Positions 19,467 to 28,883 are shown, numbered from the stretch's first letter. The stretch is DNA of 64,000 bases from Tersicoccus sp. Bi-70 (GCF_001968825.1 NZ_MIEU01000011.1:372001-436000), one strand, 5' to 3'. The notes: generated from the sequence alone by a model not told the origin. Program-made: numbers and translations.

Positions 19467-20051
19467 TCACCGCGGGCCCGGGTCCACGGCGTGCAGACGG
19501 GCCATCAGCCGGCGGGCGATCTCGTGGACGCCGGGGTCGCCGGTCACGACGACGTCCGCGGCCGCCGCGACGTCGTCCGTCTCCAGCCAGCTGTCCTCCT
19601 GGGCGGCCCAGCGCGCCCAGTGGGGTCGATAGAGATCGCCGTCCCGTGCCAGGGCCCGCTCCCGGCGTTCGGCGGCAGGGACCTCGACCCAGACCAGGGC
19701 GTCCAGCAGCGGCCGGGCCGCCGCGTGCCCGACGCCGACGCCCTCGGCGATCAGCAGGCCGCCCGGGTCGATGACGTGGGTCCGCCCGGGTCGGTCGTGC
19801 ACCCAGTCCCAGTCGGTCCATCGGGCCGGTCGTCCGGCGGTGAGCGATTCCAGCACGCTGCGGCGGTACTGCTCCATCCCGGCGTCGAGCCCGTCCCAAC
19901 CGGGATAGAGCTCCTCGAGGTGGAAGACGCCGACCGGGAGCGGCGCGCCGCCCTCCGCCAGAGCGGCGGCCAACCGGTCGGCCAGGGTGGTCTTGCCGGC
20001 GCCGGAGCGCCCGTCGACCCCGATCAGCCGGGTGCGGCCGGCCGGACTCAC
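19467..20051 (-). CDS. uridine kinase-like P-loop protein
   Basis: A 194-residue P-loop kinase-like protein with Walker A GRSGAGKT (14-21) and the nucleoside-kinase-like stretch VFHLEELYPGWDGLDAGMEQYRRSVLESL, then GLLIAEGVGVG and an LID-like arginine-rich segment. It resembles the small uridine kinase-like proteins of actinobacteria; the substrate is unproven. The GTG at 20049-20051 overlaps the stop of the phosphatase gene (GTGA) and precedes the P-loop by 13 residues, which fits the family. It is co-transcribed with the phosphatase. Confidence 0.75.
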   Translation of the reverse strand: MSPAGRTRLIGVDGRSGAGKTTLADRLAAALAEGGAPLPVGVFHLEELYPGWDGLDAGMEQYRRSVLESLTAGRPARWTDWDWVHDRPGRTHVIDPGGLLIAEGVGVGHAAARPLLDALVWVEVPAAERRERALARDGDLYRPHWARWAAQEDSWLETDDVAAAADVVVTGDPGVHEIARRLMARLHAVDPGPR

Positions 20052-20584
20052 CGGCGCGATGCCCCGGCGTTCCGGTGGTCGCGGATCCAGGCGACGAGGG
20101 AGGGCAGTGCCTCGGTGATGAGCCGGTGGGTCTGCTCGAAGTCCGCGTCCGTGCCGTACCAGGGGTCGCTGATGCCCGCGTGCCGCGGGTCGGCCCCGGC
20201 GGTGTGCTCGGAGGAGTATGCGGCGGAGTACTCGTCCATGAATTCCCGGAACAGGTGGACCTTGTCCGCCTCCTGCGGGTCCGGCGCGAGCTCCCGCAGG
20301 TCGTCCAGGTGGTCGACGTCCATCGCGAGCACGAGATCGAGGTCGGGGAACCACCCCGGGTCGAACTCCCGCGCCCGGTGGTCCACGGCCTCGATGCCGT
20401 CGGCCAGCAGCACGGCACGCGCTCGCGGGTCGACGGGGTTGCCGCTCTCCCAGCGCGAGGTACCGGCGGAGGTGACCTCGACGTCGTCCTCGAGGCCTTC
20501 CTGCTCGAGCGCGCGGCGCAGCAGGTACTCGGCCATGGGGGAGCGGCAGATATTGCCGGTGCAGACGGTCATCACCCGGAACAT
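20048..20584 (-). CDS. low molecular weight protein-tyrosine phosphatase
   Basis: A 178-residue phosphatase with the N-terminal active-site loop CTGNICRS (8-15, CX5R), and the general acid in SDPWYG (Asp140). It hydrolyses phosphotyrosine or phosphoarginine-type substrates. The ATG at 20582-20584 follows a TACGGT -10-like box by 6 bases, so the message may be leaderless. It overlaps the kinase-like gene downstream, forming a two-gene operon. Confidence 0.9.
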   Translation of the reverse strand: MFRVMTVCTGNICRSPMAEYLLRRALEQEGLEDDVEVTSAGTSRWESGNPVDPRARAVLLADGIEAVDHRAREFDPGWFPDLDLVLAMDVDHLDDLRELAPDPQEADKVHLFREFMDEYSAAYSSEHTAGADPRHAGISDPWYGTDADFEQTHRLITEALPSLVAWIRDHRNAGASRR

Positions 20585-20694
20585 GTCTCCACCGTACCCA
20601 GCCCTCCTGCCCCGTCGCGGCCGCCGCCCGTCGGTCGGCGCTCGCCGCCCGACGGATCGAAGCTCGCCGCCCGACGGGTCGAACGCCAGCGCCG

Positions 20695-21522
20695 TCAGTG
20701 GTGGACGGCGAGGACCTCGACGCTGGGCACGAGGAACACGGCGTCCGGGTTCTCCGCCCACTGCCGCCACCCCTGGGAGAGACGCTCGAGATAGAGGTGC
20801 GAGGCGAACCCGCGCTGGACGGCCTGGTCGGCGAAGGCCGACCGGGTGATCCGGTCCGACCACAGCTCGGCCCACCACCGCCGCTCGTCGCCCGTGTAGC
20901 ACCACGTGCTCGCCGTGACGGTGACGTCCGTCAGCCCCGCCTGGTGCAGCCAGGACAGCAGCCGGCGTCCGGCATCGGGCTCGGCACCGTTGGACCGCGC
21001 GATCCGCTGGTACAGGCTCATCCACTCGTCGAGCTCGGGCACCTGCGGGAACCAGGACATCGCCTGGTAGTCGGCGTCGCGGACGGCGATCACGCCGCCC
21101 GGGCGCAGCACGCGGCGCATCGAGCGCAGGGCGCGCACCGGTTCGGTGAGGTGCTGGAGCACCTGGTGGGCGTGCACGACGTCGAAGCGGTCGTCCGCGA
21201 ACGGCAGGTCCAGCACGTCGCCGAGCCGCCAGTGCAGGTTCGGCGGCCCCGGCTGCGCGGCCGCCGTGTCCAGCACATCGGCGGCACTGTCGAGCCCGAT
21301 CACCTCGCCCGGAGCCACCCGCTCCGCGAGGTCACGGGTGATGGTGCCCGGCCCGCACCCGACGTCGAGCACGCTCATGCCGGGGGTCAGCCGGGGCAGC
21401 AGATAGGCCGCCGAGTTCTCGGCGGTGCGCCACCGGTGCGAGCGCAGCACGCTCTCGTGGTGGCCGTGGGTGTACCGCGGCACACCCGGAGGCGCCGTCG
21501 GTGATCCTGACGTCATTGTCAT
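20695..21522 (-). CDS. class I SAM-dependent methyltransferase
   Basis: A 275-residue Rossmann-fold methyltransferase. Motif I is VLDVGCGPGT (51-60), followed by GEVIGLDSAADVL, RLGDVLDLPFADDRFDVVHAHQVLQHLTEP and the post-motif VLRPGGVIAVRDADY. The C-terminal part (WYxGD/WW-rich, DRITRSAFADQAVQRG) resembles UbiE/small-molecule methyltransferases. The substrate is unknown. It lies 66 bases downstream of the HTH-TPR regulator on the same strand and could be co-transcribed with it, but such genes are also common housekeeping genes, so a role in the repeat-peptide locus is only a possibility. Confidence 0.8.
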   Translation of the reverse strand: MTMTSGSPTAPPGVPRYTHGHHESVLRSHRWRTAENSAAYLLPRLTPGMSVLDVGCGPGTITRDLAERVAPGEVIGLDSAADVLDTAAAQPGPPNLHWRLGDVLDLPFADDRFDVVHAHQVLQHLTEPVRALRSMRRVLRPGGVIAVRDADYQAMSWFPQVPELDEWMSLYQRIARSNGAEPDAGRRLLSWLHQAGLTDVTVTASTWCYTGDERRWWAELWSDRITRSAFADQAVQRGFASHLYLERLSQGWRQWAENPDAVFLVPSVEVLAVHH

Positions 21523-21588
21523 CCCTGTGTTGAAAGCCGGTCACATCGCGGTCGACCAGAGGTCACCCGTTGTTTCCTTCGGCGTCGA

Positions 21589-22839
21589 TCACGCCGAGGC
21601 CGGCGCGGTGAGGGTCACGTACTGCTTGAAGGCGTCCGTGGCGCGTTCGTAGGCCCCGGCGCCCTCGAACGCGTGCGCGGCCCGGAGCAGGGCCCGCGAG
21701 GACTCCCCGACCCGGCCCATCTGCTCGAGGATGCGGGCATGGATCAGTTCGGCCTCGCCACCGGTCTGCGGGGCGAGCGTCTCGAGTTCGGCCAGCACCG
21801 GAGCGAGATGGGTGAGCGCCTCGCCGGGGCGCGAACGGCTGAGTGCCCACCGGGCGCTCACCATCGCCAGCTCGAGCTTGTCACTGCGGTTGCCGACGAC
21901 GTCGATGGCGAACTGGGCGCGTTCGAGATACTCGGTGACCTGGTCGCTGCCGGAGTCGGCCGTGATCCTCATGTCCGCGGTCGTCTTGTTCAGGCGGCCC
22001 CACTGCCGCAGCCCCATCGCGGGTGAGAGCAGGTCGATCGCCTGGTTGTGCAGCCGGACGCCCTCCTCCGGGTTGCCCTGAAGGAATGCCATGTTGCCGA
22101 CGGCCCAGGCGCCGCGGCCGCGCATCTGCGCCGACACCCGCGGGCTGGGCGCGAGGTCGACCTGGGCGGCCACCTCATTCGCCTCGGCGATCTGGTCGCT
22201 CTCCGCCAGCGTCGCGACGAGGGCGCACTGCGCCTCGAGCAGCGTCGACGGGTTGGCAGAGGGGTGGCCGCGCAGCAGGTCGACCGCGGCGCGGGCATGG
22301 TGCACGGCGTCGGGCAGTCGGCCCATGCCCTGCTTGGCTGCGGCCGCGATGATCTCCGCCTCGGCGGCGAGATTGACCGACTCGCGGGCGATCGGGTGGT
22401 TGCGGAGTTGCTGGCAGGCCTCCCAGCAGGGCTCGTACTTCTCGCTCACCATGAGGCACTCGGCGTAGAGCATGCTCAGGGACCACCAGGCCGACGGATT
22501 GTGTTCCGCCTGCGCATGCGTGAGCGCGCGGGACGCGAACTCGGCAGCCTGCTCGTAGTCGTAGTTCTTCCACGCCGCTCGCGCCTGCATCTCGAGCTCG
22601 ATGGAGGCGATCGAGCCACCGGTCGTCGCCTCCATCTGGAAACTGCGCAGTTCGTCGATGGGAACGCTGAGACGCGCCGCCAATTCGCTCAGGATCGCGT
22701 CCGTCGGGCGGCGGCGCCCGCTCTCGAGGAGGGAGATGTAACTGGCCGTGTAGGCGTCGCCGGCGAGCTCGGCCTGGGTGAGGCCACGGGCCAGTCGCGC
22801 CGCCTTCAGCTTCTTACTGAAACTGGTGCTGATGGACAT
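21589..22839 (-). CDS. HTH-TPR (RRNPP-like) transcriptional regulator
   Basis: A 416-residue protein with an N-terminal Xre-type helix-turn-helix (about 10-63: LKAARLARGLTQAELAGDAYTASYISLLESGRRRP). About 340 residues of alpha-helical repeats follow, with TPR-like spacing (for example YEQAAEFASRALTHA, GRLPDAVHHARAAVDLL, GNPEEGVRLHNQAIDLL and GRVGESSRALLRAAHAFEGAGAYERATDAFKQY). This is the layout of RRNPP regulators (Rgg, PlcR, PrgX type), which in Firmicutes bind short exported-and-reimported peptides. It is divergently transcribed from the repeat-peptide gene, 181 bases apart, with dyad sites between them. Function by analogy only; other HTH-TPR proteins act without peptides. Confidence 0.85.
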   Translation of the reverse strand: MSISTSFSKKLKAARLARGLTQAELAGDAYTASYISLLESGRRRPTDAILSELAARLSVPIDELRSFQMEATTGGSIASIELEMQARAAWKNYDYEQAAEFASRALTHAQAEHNPSAWWSLSMLYAECLMVSEKYEPCWEACQQLRNHPIARESVNLAAEAEIIAAAAKQGMGRLPDAVHHARAAVDLLRGHPSANPSTLLEAQCALVATLAESDQIAEANEVAAQVDLAPSPRVSAQMRGRGAWAVGNMAFLQGNPEEGVRLHNQAIDLLSPAMGLRQWGRLNKTTADMRITADSGSDQVTEYLERAQFAIDVVGNRSDKLELAMVSARWALSRSRPGEALTHLAPVLAELETLAPQTGGEAELIHARILEQMGRVGESSRALLRAAHAFEGAGAYERATDAFKQYVTLTAPASA

Positions 22840-22841
22840 TC

Positions 22842-22942
22842 TGTCATGCTAGCAGGTGAATGTGACAAAAGCTGTCAAGTACACGAGTCAAATTTTTCAG
22901 CGAATCGGTTGTCAAATTCTGCTTTCATCACGTAACCTGACA
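22842..22942. promoter_or_regulatory. TGTCA/TGACA sites between regulator and repeat-peptide gene
   Basis: This intergenic stretch is clearly more AT-rich than its surroundings. It contains an inverted repeat TGACA-AAAGC-TGTCA (22863-22877), further TGTCA at 22842-22846 and 22910-22914, TGACA at 22938-22942, and GTCAA half-sites at 22874, 22887 and 22911. TTGTCA (22909-22914) with TAACCT 18 bases later could form the peptide-gene promoter. These are the likely binding sites of the regulator. Confidence 0.55.
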
Positions 22943-23020
22943 GCACGCCGCCCGTCGGGGCGGTTCCTCGACGGCGTCGAGGCACGGTGACCGCGCAGGC
23001 GGAAAGGTACTGGGGAAACC

Positions 23021-23521
23021 ATGAGCGTGAAGACTCGAGTCTCGAAGACACTGCCGACCGTCCTGGGTGCAGCACTGGCGCTGCCGCTGCTCGTTGGTGG
23101 AGCATCGGCCGCGAACGCTGCCGTGACGCCGGCGCACAGTGTCACGTCGACGTCGGTCTCGGCTTCGGTCACCCCGGCCGTGGGCAACTGGCCCGACCGG
23201 TTCTACTCCGTCACGCCCGCGGTGGGCAACTGGCCGGACCGCTTTTACTCCGTCACCCCGGCCGTGGGCAACTGGCCGGACCGCTTCTACTCCGTCACCC
23301 CGGCCGTGGGCAACTGGCCGGACCGCTTCTTCACGGTGACACCGGCTGTCGGCAACTGGCCGGACCGCTTCTTCACCGTGACACCGGCTGTCGGCAACTG
23401 GCCCGATCGCTTCAACACCGTCACCCCCGCTGTCGGCAACTGGCCCGATCGCTTCAACACCATCATCCCGGCCGTCGGCAACTGGCCGGATCGTTTCTAC
23501 TCCGCGCCCATCGCGGCCTGA
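23021..23521 (+). CDS. secreted octarepeat peptide precursor (PAVGNWPDRF repeats)
   Basis: A 166-residue protein not recognised from any family. Residues 1-33 are a Sec signal peptide (KTRVSK, a hydrophobic core, then GGASAANA). After a short Ser/Thr/Val linker come eight contiguous 14-residue repeats (50-161) of the form VTPAVGNWPDRF plus YS, FT or NT. The last copy starts IIPA, and the protein ends APIAA. The ten residues PAVGNWPDRF are identical in all eight copies, although their codons differ. There are no cysteines and no anchor motif. Each repeat has one Arg, so cutting after Arg would release equal 14-mers. It may be a multi-copy signal or ribosomal peptide precursor; a repetitive surface protein is the alternative. 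GGGGAAA precedes the ATG. Confidence 0.85.
   Translation: MSVKTRVSKTLPTVLGAALALPLLVGGASAANAAVTPAHSVTSTSVSASVTPAVGNWPDRFYSVTPAVGNWPDRFYSVTPAVGNWPDRFYSVTPAVGNWPDRFFTVTPAVGNWPDRFFTVTPAVGNWPDRFNTVTPAVGNWPDRFNTIIPAVGNWPDRFYSAPIAA
23168..23503 (+). repeat. eight tandem 42-bp coding repeats
   Basis: Eight uninterrupted 42-bp units encode VTPAVGNWPDRF(YS/FT/NT). Copies 1-3 end YS, 4-5 FT, 6-7 NT and 8 YS, so neighbouring copies are the closest, as in local duplication. Codons vary at Val, Pro, Asp, Arg and Phe while the peptide core is unchanged. Confidence 0.97.
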
Positions 23522-23535
23522 CAGATTCACCCCAA

Positions 23536-23570
23536 GACCGGTTCTTGCGGTCGGTAACTGGCCCGACAGA
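23536..23570 (+). pseudogene. decayed repeat copies after the stop codon
   Basis: Fifteen bases after the stop codon, GACCGGTTC (DRF) is followed by GCGGTCGGTAACTGGCCC and GACAGA, which reads AVGNWPDR in another frame (23547-23570). The intervening part of the unit is lost and the frame is broken, so these are remnants of an array that once ran further. Confidence 0.85.
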
Positions 23571-23642
23571 ACCAATGGGGGCTCGCTGCCCCTGATCCCT
23601 GGCCGGCGCTCCGCGCCGAGGATCGACACTGGCGACGTGTCG

Positions 23643-23683
23643 CCCGTGGTGCATTCATCGACCCAAACCCGGTGCACCACGGG
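23643..23683 (+). terminator. hairpin in the 3' region of the repeat gene
   Basis: Perfect 11-bp arms CCCGTGGTGCA / TGCACCACGGG flank a 19-base loop. It lies about 120 bases after the repeat gene and may be an RNA structure or a weak terminator. Confidence 0.45.
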
Positions 23684-23767
23684 ACCACCTCGCCGACAGG
23701 TGCCGATGCTGACCAAGTCCATCGCCCCCCCAATTGGATGGCATGTCATCGATCGTCAGCGAGTCCC

Positions 23768-23802
23768 GCAGGTGCCCCGAGAGAACGGCTCGGGGCACCT
23801 GC
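23768..23802. terminator. strong hairpin between the repeat gene and DUF1810 gene
   Basis: Perfect 14-bp arms GCAGGTGCCCCGAG / CTCGGGGCACCTGC flank a 7-base loop and are followed by CCTGTTAA. It sits between convergent genes and is the best terminator candidate for the repeat-peptide transcript. Apart from the remnants and two hairpins, nothing else is seen in 23522-23867. Confidence 0.7.
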
Positions 23803-23867
23803 CCTGTTAACAGCCCGGTCACGTCCGGGTCGGAACCGCGCAGCGATGCTGCTCCGATCGGTACAGC

Positions 23868-24305
23868 TCAGAGCAGGGCGAGCGTGGCGGGGTCGGCCTC
23901 GCCGTCGAAGAAGTGATCGAGCACGCGGGGGAAGGCGTCCTGCTCCGGATCGGCGCGGGCGAACAACGTCATCGAAGACCGCAGCTTGACGGCGTCGATG
24001 CCGCCGAGGATCTCCTCGGCCGTGCCGTCGGCGGCGACCACCGCCTGCGCTGCCTGGTGCAGGCGTGCGCCGAGCAGGGGGTGGCGCAGGTACGCGCGCG
24101 CCTCGTCGAGGGACGCGATGGCGTAGCGCTGTGCCATGGGGCTGCGGCCGAGCCCGGCGATCTGCGGGAAGACGAACCACATCCAGTGCGTGCTCTTCCG
24201 GCCGCGCTCGAGCTCCGCCAGCGCCGTCTCCCACGTCCCGTCGTCCTGCGCCCGCACGAAGCGCTCGAGATCGTAAAGATCGGCGTCCCCGGCGTGCGGC
24301 GTCAT
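23868..24305 (-). CDS. DUF1810 family protein
   Basis: A 145-residue DUF1810 (YPO0396/calpastatin-like) protein. The conserved text DLERFVRAQDDGTWETALAELERGRKSTHWMWFVFPQIAGLGRSPMAQRYAI is near the N-terminus, followed by ARAYLRHPLLGARL and DAVKLRSSMTLFARA. Some family members are associated with NAD or ADP-ribose chemistry, but the function here is unknown. The ATG at 24303-24305 overlaps the stop of the DinB gene (ATGA), so the two are translationally coupled. Confidence 0.85.
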   Translation of the reverse strand: MTPHAGDADLYDLERFVRAQDDGTWETALAELERGRKSTHWMWFVFPQIAGLGRSPMAQRYAIASLDEARAYLRHPLLGARLHQAAQAVVAADGTAEEILGGIDAVKLRSSMTLFARADPEQDAFPRVLDHFFDGEADPATLALL

Positions 24306-24916
24306 CGCGCGTCCCCGTCCGTGGATCGGAAGCCCTCCGCGATGCCCGTCAACCGGTCCCGGTAGTCCTCCCACCACTGCTCGTCCTGGGTCAGCAGGTT
24401 GTCGTTGCCCTCCGAGAGCCCGGCGCTGCCGTCGATGGACTCGCGCACGACGTCGGCATGACCGGCATGGCGCGCGAGATCGGTGATGACGTGCACGAGG
24501 ATCTGGTGCAGCGTCACCGCTCGGCGCTCCTCCGGCCACCACGGCACCAGGCCGGGCTCATCCAGGGGCAGGTCGGCGATGGTGCGGTCCGCGTGCTGCT
24601 GCACCCGCTCGTAGAGCGCGAGCACGTCGTGGGCCGGGACGTCCGCCGGTGTCCAGAAGTCGTCGTTGTCGGCGTACTCGGAGTCCCACGGCAGCGGCTC
24701 CGGCAGGGGGCGGTCGAAGACGAGTCCGAAGTACTCGGCCTCCACCCCGCTGGCGTGCCGGACGAGGCCCAGCAGATTGGTGCCCGTCCGTGTCATCGGC
24801 ATCCGCAGGTGCGTCTCGTCCAGGCCGTCCAGCTTCCACGCGAGGTCGCGGCGCACCCCGCGGAGGTAGCGGTGCAGGGTCGCCTTCGCGGACGGCGGCG
24901 TGGTCGTCGGGCTCAT
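24302..24916 (-). CDS. DinB / DUF664 family protein
   Basis: A 204-residue protein of the DinB four-helix superfamily (DUF664-like), probably a metal-dependent thiol-transferase or related enzyme. Helical segments contain the three expected histidines (LVRHASGVEAEYFG and TLHQILVHVITDLARHAGHADVVRESIDG). The ATG at 24914-24916 follows TACTCT by 6 bases, so the message is probably leaderless; the long frame upstream runs into the dnaK promoter and is rejected. It is divergent from dnaK. Confidence 0.85.
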   Translation of the reverse strand: MSPTTTPPSAKATLHRYLRGVRRDLAWKLDGLDETHLRMPMTRTGTNLLGLVRHASGVEAEYFGLVFDRPLPEPLPWDSEYADNDDFWTPADVPAHDVLALYERVQQHADRTIADLPLDEPGLVPWWPEERRAVTLHQILVHVITDLARHAGHADVVRESIDGSAGLSEGNDNLLTQDEQWWEDYRDRLTGIAEGFRSTDGDAR

Positions 24917-24995
24917 GCGGGCAGAGTACGCGGCCCACGGCGAGGGCGGCAGATCCCTGGCGGAACTACCCGGGAATACGGGAGCCGTGTACAGG

Positions 24996-25016
24996 GTTGA
25001 GCCAAGTGAACTCAAC
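24996..25016 (+). promoter_or_regulatory. HAIR element 1 (HspR operator)
   Basis: GTTGAGC-N7-ACTCAAC closely fits the HspR operator consensus CTTGAGT-N7-ACTCAAG. It is located 97 bases before the dnaK start, where HspR represses the chaperone operon in the absence of heat stress. Confidence 0.85.
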
Positions 25017-25048
25017 TCGCCTTGACATCCTCGGAGAGTCTCGGCAAG

Positions 25049-25069
25049 CTTGAGTGCAGAAGGCTCAAG
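25049..25069 (+). promoter_or_regulatory. HAIR element 2 (HspR operator)
   Basis: CTTGAGT-N7-GCTCAAG has a single mismatch to the HAIR consensus and lies 44 bases before the dnaK start. Together with the element at 24996-25016 it gives a paired operator 53 bases apart. Confidence 0.9.
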
Positions 25070-25112
25070 ACGTGCCCTCCCGCATCGTCTGTCTCGTCGA
25101 AAGGAACCACCC

Positions 25113-26990
<1,878 letters not shown>

Positions 26991-26992
26991 TC

Positions 26993-27682
26993 ATGGGCGC
27001 ACAGACACCAGGGGAGCCCCGGGAGCCGGGGCGCGACGGTGAGAACGGCGAGGGTCCCGTCTTCCGGGACAACCGTCGCATCGACCCGGTCACCGGCGAG
27101 GTCCGGGGCGCCGGGGCGGACCAGCCCACCGGTGCTGAGCAGCCCGGGCAGCCCGCCGACGGCGCCGACCGCGACGTCGTCGCCGAGGCCGAGGCCATCC
27201 TGGACGGGGCCGGAAGCGACGACGCCGACGGTGCTGGTACCGACGCGACCGCGGCGCCGGCGAACGATGCCGAGCAGCTCGCGGCCGAGCGGCTGGCCGA
27301 CCTGCAGCGACTGCAGGCGGAGTTCGTCAACTACCGTCGCCGGGTGGACCGGGACCGGGACGTCGCCCGCGGCAACGCGGTGATCTCCGTCCTGACCGCC
27401 CTTCTGCCGGTGCTCGACGACCTCGACGCCGCGCGCCAGCACGGTGACCTCACCGCGGGGCCGTTCGCGTCGATCGCCGCCAAGCTCGACGCCGTGCTGA
27501 CCCAGCAGGGACTCGAGCGCTACGGCGAGGTCGGCACCGTCTTCGATCCCGCCGTCCACGAGGCGCTGCTGCAGCAGCCCAGCGACGTGGTCGAGTCCGG
27601 CCACGTCAGCCATGTGCTGCGCTCCGGTTACCGTGTGGGGGACCGTGTCCTGCGCGCCGCGCAGGTGGGCGTCGCCTCCTGA
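26993..27682 (+). CDS. grpE: nucleotide exchange factor GrpE
   Basis: A 229-residue GrpE with an acidic, low-complexity N-terminus of about 95 residues. The coiled coil follows (ERLADLQRLQAEFVNYRRRVDRDRD), then the beta-domain (VLTQQGLERYGEVGTVFDPAVHEALLQQPS and SGYRVGDRVLRAAQVGVAS). It releases ADP from DnaK. Its ATG is only 2 bases after the dnaK stop. A hairpin 5 bases after its stop (27688-27711) may dampen readthrough into dnaJ. Confidence 0.97.
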   Translation: MGAQTPGEPREPGRDGENGEGPVFRDNRRIDPVTGEVRGAGADQPTGAEQPGQPADGADRDVVAEAEAILDGAGSDDADGAGTDATAAPANDAEQLAAERLADLQRLQAEFVNYRRRVDRDRDVARGNAVISVLTALLPVLDDLDAARQHGDLTAGPFASIAAKLDAVLTQQGLERYGEVGTVFDPAVHEALLQQPSDVVESGHVSHVLRSGYRVGDRVLRAAQVGVAS

Positions 27683-27687
27683 TCCCG

Positions 27688-27711
27688 GGGGTGCCGGGCA
27701 ACCGGCACCCC
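27688..27711 (+). terminator. attenuator-like hairpin between grpE and dnaJ
   Basis: GGGGTGCCGG-GCAA-CCGGCACCCC is a 10-bp stem with a GCAA tetraloop. A second, imperfect hairpin (about 27721-27759) follows. These could set a lower level of dnaJ-hspR relative to dnaK-grpE. Confidence 0.55.
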
Positions 27712-27802
27712 ACCCGAGACGGACCGTCGTCGTGCGCTGACCAGCGACGGCGGCGGTCCGCTCGTCATTCCCCTTCCCCACTCCCCGCAGAATCGAGACG
27801 CC

Positions 27803-28825
27803 ATGGCCAGCCAGGACTGGATCGAGAAAGACTTCTACCAGGTCCTCGGCGTGTCCAAGGACGCCACGGAGGCCGACATCAAGAAGGCCTACCGCAAACT
27901 CGCGCGGAAGTACCACCCCGACCAGAACCCGGGCGACGCCGCGGCCGAGGAGAAGTTCAAGGACATCGCCGAGGCCAACTCGGTGCTCTCCGACCCGGAG
28001 GAGCGGCGGCAGTACGACGCGATCCGGGCGATGGGCTCCGGTGCCCGGTTCAGCGCCGGTGGCGCCGGTGCCGGAGCGGGCGGCGGCTTCGAGGACGTCT
28101 TCGGCGGCCTCTTCAACACCGGCGGCGGCCGCACTCGCACCCGCTACACGACGCCGGGTGGCGGCGGCGGCTTCGACGCCTCGGACCTGCCGCCCGAGTT
28201 CCGCGACCTCTTCGGGGGCGGGTCGTTCGGCGGGGGCGGCGGCTTCGGCGGCTACGGCGGCTACGGCCAGCAGACCCCGCAGAAGGGCGGCGACCGGCAG
28301 GCCACCACCGCGATCTCCTTCGCCGGGTCCGTCCGCGGCACCACCATCGGGCTGCGGGAGGGCGACGGCGACGTGATCGAGGTCCGCGTGCCCGCCGGCG
28401 TGCGGGACGGACAGAAGATCCGCGTGCGCGGGAAGGGCCACCCGGGCGCCGCCGGGGCGGGCGACCTGATCGTCACCGTCCAGGTCAAGCCCCATCCCCT
28501 CTTCACCCGCGACGGCGACGACATCCGCATCACGGTGCCGGTCACCTTCCCGGAGGCGGCGCTCGGCGCGACCGTGTCGGTGCCCACCACGGACGGCGAG
28601 AGCGTCAACGTCAAGGTGCCCGCGGGCACCCCGTCCGGCCGCACGCTGCGCGTGAAGGGCCGCGGGGTGGCGACGAAGAAACACACCGGAGATCTGCTGG
28701 TCAAGGTCGAGGTGGCGGTCCCGCAGAAGCTGAGCGGGGCGGCCCAGGACGCGGTCCGGGCGTTCGCCGAGGCCACGGACGACGCGGACCCCCGTCGCGA
28801 CCTCGCCGCGCGCGCACGACTGTGA
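27803..28825 (+). CDS. dnaJ: J-domain chaperone DnaJ (no zinc finger)
   Basis: A 340-residue Hsp40. The J-domain is residues 8-72 with HPD at 38-40. A Gly/Phe-rich linker (about 78-160) leads directly to the C-terminal substrate-binding domains ([19 protein letters not shown]..., [10 protein letters not shown] and [14 protein letters not shown]). The four CxxCxGxG zinc modules of canonical DnaJ are absent, so it is the CbpA/DnaJ1-like actinobacterial type that accompanies hspR. It stimulates DnaK ATP hydrolysis and delivers clients. It is 120 bases after grpE, with its own AT-poor leader. Confidence 0.95.
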   Translation: MASQDWIEKDFYQVLGVSKDATEADIKKAYRKLARKYHPDQNPGDAAAEEKFKDIAEANSVLSDPEERRQYDAIRAMGSGARFSAGGAGAGAGGGFEDVFGGLFNTGGGRTRTRYTTPGGGGGFDASDLPPEFRDLFGGGSFGGGGGFGGYGGYGQQTPQKGGDRQATTAISFAGSVRGTTIGLREGDGDVIEVRVPAGVRDGQKIRVRGKGHPGAAGAGDLIVTVQVKPHPLFTRDGDDIRITVPVTFPEAALGATVSVPTTDGESVNVKVPAGTPSGRTLRVKGRGVATKKHTGDLLVKVEVAVPQKLSGAAQDAVRAFAEATDDADPRRDLAARARL

Positions 28826-28883
28826 CCGCACGCGTCAGCACCGGCCCCGACGGCGTCGCACCCGGGACCCGGGAGGAGTGACC

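Noticed and set aside
23168-23503. Regular 42-bp periodicity suggesting a CRISPR array
   Set aside because: There are no spacers; the whole stretch is contiguous coding repeat in one frame, and no cas genes are in the window.
22928-23749. Minus-strand open frame with its own repeats opposite the peptide gene
   Set aside because: Its repeats are only the reverse complement of the 42-bp units. It lacks a signal peptide and a credible ribosome site, whereas the plus strand has both.
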